Shown here piece by piece: positions 18,575 to 25,035 of a stretch of DNA of 64,000 nt. Source of the stretch: an uncultured Winogradskyella sp. (lineage in GTDB: Bacteria; Bacteroidota; Bacteroidia; Flavobacteriales; Flavobacteriaceae). Below the pieces are notes generated by a model. That model was not told where the DNA came from, did not search any database, and saw only the letters and a list, made by a program, of their open reading frames with translations. The stretch lies in the NCBI RefSeq assembly GCF_947498005.1, contig NZ_CANMIW010000007.1:124001-188000 (forward strand), in the 5' to 3' direction. How positions within the stretch are numbered: position 1 is the stretch's first letter; every line of letters begins with the position of its first letter. The translations under genes were made by a program, and so were the position numbers.

Positions 18575-19507
18575 TTATAAATTATTTCCCCAATTTTCTA
18601 TTTCTTCTTTACTCCATAATTCCGGAAAGAAGATACGCTTTTGATATTTTGGATGCATGTATTTTTTCCAATCACTTCCTCCTGTAGCTTCACCATCACC
18701 AATACCACTATCGATATAGTGTTTTGCTGCATTATAATGACACATTACCCACGATACATTTACTGTATAATCGTAATGACGCATTGCTTTTACTAACTCC
18801 TCATCCTTTTGATCTTTTTCTGGAAGTTCTTTGAAGCGTGTCCAAAGGTTTTTAGTGTTATATGTTTCCATAAACCTTAAAAACTCATCTTTATAACGTT
18901 TCTCAAAATTAACTAAAAGGGTGGATTTCTTTCCTGTTTTATGATCTTTCCCTGCGGCTTGCCAATATAAATGCTCAAATGCATGCATAAAAGGCGTATT
19001 TCTATCTATATCCTTTCTAAACCTGTAATCAATAAGGTTAATTAACTCTGTTGATGCAAATTCAACGAGTCTGTACTGTGCACTTTGAAATCCACTAGCT
19101 GGTGTAAGCGTATATCTAAACTTCATATACTGCTCTACTTCCATCCCTTCTCTCATAATATCAAAAGAAGTTGATAACATATCAAAATAGCGACTAATAC
19201 GCATTAGTTTACTTTCAAAAAAAATAACATCTAAATCTTCCTTTTCTGCTACCTGAGAAATTTCCCAGAGTATCATTTTAAAAATTAGCTCATTAATTTG
19301 GTGATACGCAATAAACACCATCTCATCAGGTAGAGTTGTACGCTGAATTTGAAGATTTAACAATGCATCTGTTTGTATGTAGTCCCAATACGTTATAGGC
19401 TTACTATATAATAAACCATGTAAATGGTCGTCGGTGTCTTGATCTATTTTTTCGTACTTCTCTTGAAGTGCTTTTATAACCTCATCATAGTTAGGTTGAT
19501 CTGTCAT
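18575..19507 (-). CDS. Tryptophan 2,3-dioxygenase family protein
   Basis: Haem enzyme that opens the indole ring of L-tryptophan to N-formylkynurenine, the first step of kynurenine formation. Family motifs are DEMVFIAYHQINELIFKMIL (substrate-binding helix), LTPASGFQSAQYRLVEF and ATGGSDWKKYM near the C-terminus. Length (310 residues) is in the normal range. It lies 15 bases after the DUF3108 gene and 12 before the M23 gene on the same strand. The presence of hppD and hmgA upstream suggests a regional aromatic amino-acid catabolism unit, although no kynureninase or formamidase is in the window. Confidence 0.92.
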   Translation of the reverse strand: MTDQPNYDEVIKALQEKYEKIDQDTDDHLHGLLYSKPITYWDYIQTDALLNLQIQRTTLPDEMVFIAYHQINELIFKMILWEISQVAEKEDLDVIFFESKLMRISRYFDMLSTSFDIMREGMEVEQYMKFRYTLTPASGFQSAQYRLVEFASTELINLIDYRFRKDIDRNTPFMHAFEHLYWQAAGKDHKTGKKSTLLVNFEKRYKDEFLRFMETYNTKNLWTRFKELPEKDQKDEELVKAMRHYDYTVNVSWVMCHYNAAKHYIDSGIGDGEATGGSDWKKYMHPKYQKRIFFPELWSKEEIENWGNNL

Positions 19508-19522
19508 ATTATCAATAATATC

Positions 19523-20311
19523 TTAGAATTCTATTTTAAAAGAGTGCTTTAAACCTTTAAACTCTATAAGATCTGCACGTAAGGAACCTACTGCCAAATC
19601 TGCTTTAATTTTTAAAGGAATTTTATTCTTATCTGCACTTACCCAAAGGGTTAAACTTTCTTCTTCTTTAAACACTCGGCCAGCCATTACATAAGGTCTA
19701 AACTTAAGCGTTTTTACTTTTACATCAGATCCGTTAACGTCTACCTCTATCGTTTCTCTACCTAAAAACTTTAGTTTAAAACCATAGTTTTCTTCATCAA
19801 AAAACATGTTTGTTTTAATCTCATCACCTGTTCTTAAAGCATCTATATCAATCTTATTTCTTAGATAATAATACATAGACACCATATCCTGAACATCTTG
19901 TTCAGTAGTAACAGTGGTTACTTTCTTTTTCTTTTTATTATAAACCTCGGCTTTCTGTTTAACATGATCAAATTTTATTTCAATATCCTTAGTATGTCCA
20001 CCTTCATCAATTTTACGAATAAACTTGTATGGTACTCCTGTGTCTTTATCAAAATAACTTTCGTAACGATCCTTTACTTTAAAAAACCATTTTATTGCAC
20101 CTGTTGTCCACCCTTTGCCAACAACATGAAAAACTTCTTTTCCATCTAAATTGGTTTCTTTTACTGACATTGTAGCGTTTCCTGCTTTTACAAAGCCACT
20201 ATAACTCATTTCAAATTTAAACCACTCTCCTTCTTGAAAAGAGGATTCCTTTTCAAGGTCTGAGGCCTGAAATCCAACAAAAAATAATATGATTGTAAAT
20301 AAATATTTCAT
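19523..20311 (-). CDS. DUF3108 domain-containing exported protein
   Basis: Exported protein of 262 residues of the DUF3108 type, predicted to be periplasmic or outer-membrane associated. The signal is MKYLFTIILFFVGFQAS. Family-like segments are EGEWFKFEMSYSGFVKAGNA, RYESYFDKDTGVPYKFIRK and LWVSADKNKIPLKIKADL. No enzyme motif is visible and the function is not established. A 239-base gap with two palindromes separates it from hppD, so it may start a new transcript that continues into the tryptophan dioxygenase, M23 and pgi genes. Confidence 0.85.
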   Translation of the reverse strand: MKYLFTIILFFVGFQASDLEKESSFQEGEWFKFEMSYSGFVKAGNATMSVKETNLDGKEVFHVVGKGWTTGAIKWFFKVKDRYESYFDKDTGVPYKFIRKIDEGGHTKDIEIKFDHVKQKAEVYNKKKKKVTTVTTEQDVQDMVSMYYYLRNKIDIDALRTGDEIKTNMFFDEENYGFKLKFLGRETIEVDVNGSDVKVKTLKFRPYVMAGRVFKEEESLTLWVSADKNKIPLKIKADLAVGSLRADLIEFKGLKHSFKIEF

Positions 20312-20550
20312 GTGTTTTATGTTTTAATATTTACGGTCACATGTGATTTCTATAAATCTTTTACCATCAGCACTTAATACTTAAGTCTCAAAGCATAAAC
20401 TTTATAGATTGTAAATATAATTAATGTAACGCATTTTTTGTGTTACAATTATCTTAAATACAATTACTATTCCAAATATTAGAAACAGTTAAAAAACTAA
20501 AAACACCTCTTGATATTTAACCAAATCAATAAAAACTTATTTAAGTCAGT
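20312..20550. promoter_or_regulatory. Regulatory gap with palindromes between hppD and the DUF3108 gene
   Basis: No gene is seen in these 239 bases. TCACATGTGA at 20337-20346 is a perfect 10-base palindrome, 26 bases before the DUF3108 start. TGTAACGCA / TGTGTTACA at 20425-20433 and 20439-20447 is a 9-base-pair inverted repeat with a five-T centre, resembling an operator or a weak hairpin. No full two-box promoter was found. Confidence 0.4.
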
Positions 20551-21711
20551 TTATAGCGTACCTCTTTTAGCTTGTTCGCGCTCAATAGACTCAAATAAGG
20601 CCTTAAAATTACCTGCACCAAATCCACGTGCTCCCATTCTTTGTATTATTTCAAAAAACAAAGTTGGCCTGTCTTCTACTGGTTTTGTAAATATTTGAAG
20701 TAAGTAGCCTTCTTCATCTGCATCTATCATAATACCTAAGCCTTTTAAGGTTTCAATATCTTCTCTTAATGCATGACTATGCTCTTCTAAACGACCTGGT
20801 ACAGCGCTGTAGTATTCTTCTGGTGGTGTAGATAAAAATTCTACACCTCTAGATTTTAATTGCGAAACTGTTTTAATAATATCATCTGTTGCTACAGCGA
20901 TATGCTGTACTCCTGCGCCTTCGTAAAAGTCTAAATATTCTTCAATTTGAGAACGCTTTTTACCTTCTGCTGGTTCATTAATAGGAAATTTAATTCTACC
21001 ATTTCCATTACTCATTACCTTACTCATCAATGCTGAATATTCTGTATGAATCTGTTTATCATCAAAAGACAAGAAATTAACAAAGCCCATAACATCTTCA
21101 TACCATTTTACCCAAGTATTCATTTCACCCCAACCAACATTACCAACCATGTGGTCTATATACTTTAAGCCTGCTGGTTCTGGATTGTAATCACTTTTCC
21201 ACGCTACAAAACCTGGCATAAATGCGCCTTTGTAGTTTTTACGCTCCACAAACATATGTACTGTTTCTCCGTAAGTATATATACCTGCTCTAACGACTTC
21301 ACCAAATTCGTCTTTTTCTACAGTAGGTTCCATATACGATTTTGCACCTCGCTTTGTAGTTTCTTCATAAGATTTACGCGCATCCTCTACCCAAAGTGCA
21401 ACTACCTTTACGCCATCACCATGCTTAACGATGTGGTTATTAATTTCTGATTTACTATTTAATGGTGTGGTTAAAACTAATCGGATTTTATCTTGCTTTA
21501 AGACATAACTTACCGAATCCGTAGAACCCGTCTCCAACCCTTTATATGCATACGACTGAAAACCAAATGCGGTTTTATAAAAATGTGCAGATTGCTTGGC
21601 ATTACCAACATAAAACTCTACATAATCTGTACCTAAAAGCGGTAGGAAATCTTGAGCGTCTTCAAATATTTTTTCTAAACCGTAGTTAACGTTTTCTATT
21701 TCTTTAGTCAT
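20551..21711 (-). CDS. hppD: 4-hydroxyphenylpyruvate dioxygenase
   Basis: Non-haem iron enzyme that converts 4-hydroxyphenylpyruvate, from tyrosine, to homogentisate. Two VOC domains are visible: the N-terminal one starts DYVEFYVGNAKQSAHFYKTA, and the C-terminal one contains LKYIDHMVGNV (iron His) and GVQHIAVATDDI (second iron His). The third iron ligand and the C-terminal helix are seen in FFEIIQRMGARGFGAGNFKA. The length of 386 residues is normal. It sits downstream of hmgA, the next enzyme in the pathway, with the small CCC-motif gene between them. Confidence 0.97.
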   Translation of the reverse strand: MTKEIENVNYGLEKIFEDAQDFLPLLGTDYVEFYVGNAKQSAHFYKTAFGFQSYAYKGLETGSTDSVSYVLKQDKIRLVLTTPLNSKSEINNHIVKHGDGVKVVALWVEDARKSYEETTKRGAKSYMEPTVEKDEFGEVVRAGIYTYGETVHMFVERKNYKGAFMPGFVAWKSDYNPEPAGLKYIDHMVGNVGWGEMNTWVKWYEDVMGFVNFLSFDDKQIHTEYSALMSKVMSNGNGRIKFPINEPAEGKKRSQIEEYLDFYEGAGVQHIAVATDDIIKTVSQLKSRGVEFLSTPPEEYYSAVPGRLEEHSHALREDIETLKGLGIMIDADEEGYLLQIFTKPVEDRPTLFFEIIQRMGARGFGAGNFKALFESIEREQAKRGTL

Positions 21712-21768
21712 AATTTTATATTTTAAAAATTATATGCTTTTTAATTATCTTATTAGTTTTTTAATCTA

Positions 21769-22209
21769 TTATATAGAATCTACTTCAGATTCTAGAATGT
21801 AATCGTCTTCCTCCCAATCTTCAATACTATCTGTTTCGTATTCATAATGAAAGTCATCTTCTTCGTAATTTCCACTTCTTATACCATCTAACACGGCTGA
21901 AGATATAATGGTTCCGTAAAAAATTAATGCTGCAAAAGCAACAAGAAAAATTATTCCGTTTAAAATAACCGCTATTATATTTAAGATTTTGGCTGTATTA
22001 ACATTGCTTAGTGATTGCGGATCATAAGCTTCAGGATTGTTATGAAATTCTCTAATACTTTTATTAGCAGTTACTAACCCAATAATTGCCATAACAAGCG
22101 GTACAATCGCTGTTACTCCATAACAACAGCAACCCACTAAACCAATAATTAATGCCAATACGCCTAAAATAAGAGATAATGGATCAGCCGATAATTTATT
22201 TTTATACAT
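21769..22209 (-). CDS. Small CCC-motif membrane protein
   Basis: Membrane protein of 146 residues with two hydrophobic regions (about 10-47 and 75-108). The first contains GLVGCCCYG, a run of three Cys typical of a small Bacteroidota family of similar DUF4190-like proteins. The C-terminal 30 residues are strongly acidic (EEDDFHYEYETDSIEDWEED). I do not know the function. It lies between hmgA (12-base gap) and hppD (57-base gap) on the same strand, so it is probably expressed with tyrosine catabolism genes; whether it contributes to the pathway cannot be told. Confidence 0.8.
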   Translation of the reverse strand: MYKNKLSADPLSLILGVLALIIGLVGCCCYGVTAIVPLVMAIIGLVTANKSIREFHNNPEAYDPQSLSNVNTAKILNIIAVILNGIIFLVAFAALIFYGTIISSAVLDGIRSGNYEEDDFHYEYETDSIEDWEEDDYILESEVDSI

Positions 22210-22221
22210 TTATTTTTTCTT

Positions 22222-23382
22222 TTAATGCTCTAACCACGATTTATAATAATCCTCATCTGCAATTTTCATTGCCTCTTCCGTAACTTGTAATGGTTTAAAC
22301 GTATCTACCATTACAGCCAATTCGTCTGTTTTTACTTTACCAATACTACGTTCCATTGCTCCTGGATGTGGACCATGAGGAATACCTGCTGGATGCAACG
22401 AAATATGACCTGCAGCTATATCGTTTCTGCTCATAAAATCGCCATCTACATAATACAATACCTCATCACTATCTATGTTACTATGGTTGTATGGCGCTGG
22501 CACAGCTAATGGATGATAATCATACAGCCTTGGCACAAAACTACAGACTACAAACGCATCAGTTTCAAAAGTTTGATGCACAGGTGGTGGCTGATGCACA
22601 CGACCTGTTATGGGTTCGAAATCATGAATTGAAAAGGCATATGGATAATTATAACCGTCATAACCCACCACATCAAAAGGATGCGAGGCATATATCATAT
22701 CAAAAATATCGCCTTGTTTTTTTATTTTAATTAAAAATTCTCCAGATTCATTATACGTTTCTAGCTCTTGTGGCTGACGTAAATCGCGTTCACAAAATGG
22801 CGAATGTTCTAGCAACTGACCAAACCAATTTCGGTAGCGTTTTGGTGTATAAATTGGTCTACGAGATTCTACAATAAACAGGCGATTGTCTTCTGTATCA
22901 AAATCGATTTTATAAATAACACCTCTTGGTACTAAAAGATAATCGCCATATTTAAAATCTAAGTTTCCTAAGTGTGTTCGTAATTTCCCTGTGCCTTTAT
23001 GAATAAAAATTAACTCGTCTGCATCTGTATTTTTGTAAAAATAATCTCGTGTCGATTCTTTTGGTGCGGCCAAAATAATATGACAATCACTGTTAGTGAG
23101 GACGATTTTTCTACTCTCTAAATAATCGTTTTCTGGCTTTGTTTTAAAACCATGTAAGCGATAGGATTGCATATTGTTTGCTTTCGCAATTTTAGGTGCA
23201 ACACTATATTGTTTTTTTATGTCTTTTACTTGTGTTGGACGTTGCTCGTGGTAACTGTTGGTAGACATGCCGTCAAAACCAATAGTGCCGAACAATTGCT
23301 CGTAATAAAAATCGCCGTTTGGTTTTTTAAACTGTGTGTGGCGTTTTGGTGGAATTTTCCCTAATTTATGATAGAATGGCAT
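22222..23382 (-). CDS. hmgA: Homogentisate 1,2-dioxygenase
   Basis: Iron enzyme that opens the homogentisate ring to maleylacetoacetate. It is a cupin-type protein of 386 residues, the shorter bacterial form. Family segments are MPFYHKLGKIPPKRHTQFKK at the start, HPFDVVGYDGYNYPYAFSIH, the iron-site segment SLHPAGIPHGPHPG and VMVDTFKPLQV near the end. It is the first gene of the minus-strand run that includes hppD. An inverted repeat TACAAA-A-TTTGTA at 23464-23476 lies 82 bases upstream of the start and may be an operator. Confidence 0.95.
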   Translation of the reverse strand: MPFYHKLGKIPPKRHTQFKKPNGDFYYEQLFGTIGFDGMSTNSYHEQRPTQVKDIKKQYSVAPKIAKANNMQSYRLHGFKTKPENDYLESRKIVLTNSDCHIILAAPKESTRDYFYKNTDADELIFIHKGTGKLRTHLGNLDFKYGDYLLVPRGVIYKIDFDTEDNRLFIVESRRPIYTPKRYRNWFGQLLEHSPFCERDLRQPQELETYNESGEFLIKIKKQGDIFDMIYASHPFDVVGYDGYNYPYAFSIHDFEPITGRVHQPPPVHQTFETDAFVVCSFVPRLYDYHPLAVPAPYNHSNIDSDEVLYYVDGDFMSRNDIAAGHISLHPAGIPHGPHPGAMERSIGKVKTDELAVMVDTFKPLQVTEEAMKIADEDYYKSWLEH

Positions 23383-24059
23383 TTGCTTTTTGTTTTAAGT
23401 TCAAAAGTTGAGCTTATTATTAACTGTGGTAATTTGCAGTTAACTATAGACTACATCTAAAGGTACAAAATTTGTAGAGATTCCTGTCTTCACAAGAATT
23501 AGGCGTGCTATTCTGGATTCCTCTTAATAAGGAAGTGTAAGTGAAGTTTTATGTTTTGCCAGAATGGTTTCATGTTCTACAAATATCGAAAAATTATTTG
23601 AGATATTGAAACGAGATAATAAAGGGTAGCATAAACCAATAAGAAATATTTTTGTTAAACTCCAAATAGAAAATTGTTGAAGTTTAAGTTTTATTAATCA
23701 GCTAATTACGGTTTTCACGTAATTAAAAAAATTTTAGAAAATTCTCACATTTCCTTTGGTGGTTCCTATTTTTTTTTTCTAGATTTACAGAGTTGCAAGC
23801 ATGATTATAAGATATTTAGAAGTTACTTACAAGATTGCAATCAACAAAAATGTTAACATATAGCTTGTGCAAGCTTTTTTAATTTTATCCCTTAAAAATA
23901 ATACAGATAGCACAAAATAACTTCTACCTCTCATACCCTTAATATGAGACAACAAATAACTTCTAAAATTTAAAAAACTTCTATTCCCTAAATTTTAGGG
24001 CGAATTTATTTATTAACCAACCTATCTTAAAAAATGTGATGGGTTTAAAGTTTTAAATT
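23383..24059. promoter_or_regulatory. Repeat-rich 677-base intergenic region between divergent units
   Basis: No gene of convincing size is seen. It holds, in order: a palindrome TACAAA-A-TTTGTA (23464-23476), a decayed dispersed hairpin (23477-23500), AACTTCTA elements at 23919-23926, 23958-23965 and 23976-23983 with an inverted copy at 23817-23824, an inverted repeat CTCATA / TATGAG (23930-23935, 23943-23948), and a palindrome CCCTAAA-T-TTTAGGG (23986-24000), 60 bases before the next start. I found no standard TAnnTTTG promoter for the downstream operon. Confidence 0.45.
23477..23500. repeat. Decayed copy of a dispersed hairpin (GAGATTCC type)
   Basis: GAGATTCCTGT-CTTC-ACAAGAATT forms an ATTCCTGT / ACAAGAAT stem with one mismatch and a CTTC loop. 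The same GAGATTCC start and short loop recur at 38809-38832 and 43114-43138. Confidence 0.55.
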
Positions 24060-24302
24060 ATGAAGAAAAAAGTATTTAGCCTTATGGCTGTGGTAATGTT
24101 TATGAGCACAATAGTAAGTGCAACTCCAAAAGTAGAGTTCGAAGAGTTTGGAAGGGCATCTGATTGCGCAAGGTATTGGAGAAATGCAATACTAACTTTA
24201 GCAGCTAACAATGGAGCCGATGCTAATACAGATATTATAAATCCAACTATGAGTTATATGGAAGCTTATATGATTGGTTATAATGGCTGTCTAAATGATT
24301 AA
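24060..24302 (+). CDS. Small exported two-cysteine protein
   Basis: Protein of 80 residues, not recognised as a named family. MKKKVFSLMAVVMFMSTIVS is a clear signal peptide, leaving about 59 mature residues that are acidic and contain two Cys (in SDCARYWRN and YNGCLND), placed so that a disulfide could close the chain. The middle has AANNGADANTDI and YMEAYMIGYNG. It overlaps the following GLPGLI gene by 8 bases, which implies tight co-expression with it and with the receptor after it. It could be a secreted ligand, an inhibitor or a small envelope protein; I have no evidence to choose. Confidence 0.75.
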   Translation: MKKKVFSLMAVVMFMSTIVSATPKVEFEEFGRASDCARYWRNAILTLAANNGADANTDIINPTMSYMEAYMIGYNGCLND

Positions 24303-25035
24303 GACAAAATATTTGTCAATATTTATTTTGACCTTGTATATGAGCATTCAAGGTCAAAATAATAAATGCGGAGAAGTTACTTACGAAGTAACTTATGACA
24401 ACACATTAATTTCATTAGATAGCGAGTTTGGAGATAAAGAAGGAATTGAAGGTGCAAACAAACTAATTAGTGACGCAGAAAGTATTACTGCTACATTAAG
24501 TTTTAATGAAAATGAATCTTCCTATTCGACCGATAAAAAACTAAATATTGACAAAGAAGGAGGAATAAATATTACCTTTTTATTTGCTGGTGGAAATAAT
24601 GTCTTTTATCACTCTAAAGATTCTTTAAGTTTACTTCAATCAAATTCTTCACTTGGCAAGACATATCTCATAAAACGTGATGCGCCTAAATGGATTATAA
24701 CTAAAGAAACAAAAAAAATTGATGACTTAACCTGTTATAAAGCATATACCATTAAATCTAACAATAAAAATGATGATGAAAATATAACTGATAAAATTGG
24801 TGCAATAGCCTGGTTTTGCCCAAGTATTCCATTAAGTTATGGTCCTGTAGAATTTTTTGGTTTACCAGGATTGATTATTGAATTGAAATATTCAAAGATG
24901 ACTTACATTGCAAAAAAAATTAAATTAAACAAAAAAAATGTTCGTGTCGAAAAGCCAATTGATGCAGAAATTATAACCATTAAGGAGTTTAATCTTTTGG
25001 CTAAGAAAAAAGTTCCCTCATTTTTTGATAATTAA
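24295..25035 (+). CDS. GLPGLI family protein
   Basis: Exported protein of 246 residues of the GLPGLI family, found in Bacteroidota. The signal is MIKTKYLSIFILTLYMSIQGQ. The family-naming motif is visible as FFGLPGLIIELKYSK near residue 190, after the usual WFCPSIPLSYGPVEF. The function of this family is not established, but members often stand beside TonB-dependent receptors, as here. It overlaps the small exported gene upstream by 8 bases and the receptor gene downstream by 11, so the three genes form one coupled unit. Confidence 0.92.
   Translation: MIKTKYLSIFILTLYMSIQGQNNKCGEVTYEVTYDNTLISLDSEFGDKEGIEGANKLISDAESITATLSFNENESSYSTDKKLNIDKEGGINITFLFAGGNNVFYHSKDSLSLLQSNSSLGKTYLIKRDAPKWIITKETKKIDDLTCYKAYTIKSNNKNDDENITDKIGAIAWFCPSIPLSYGPVEFFGLPGLIIELKYSKMTYIAKKIKLNKKNVRVEKPIDAEIITIKEFNLLAKKKVPSFFDN

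Noticed and set aside
18976-18990. ATGCATGCAT inside the tryptophan dioxygenase gene as a regulatory site
   Set aside because: It is in coding sequence for a conserved segment (Met-His residues) and most likely chance; it weakens the receptor motif proposal.
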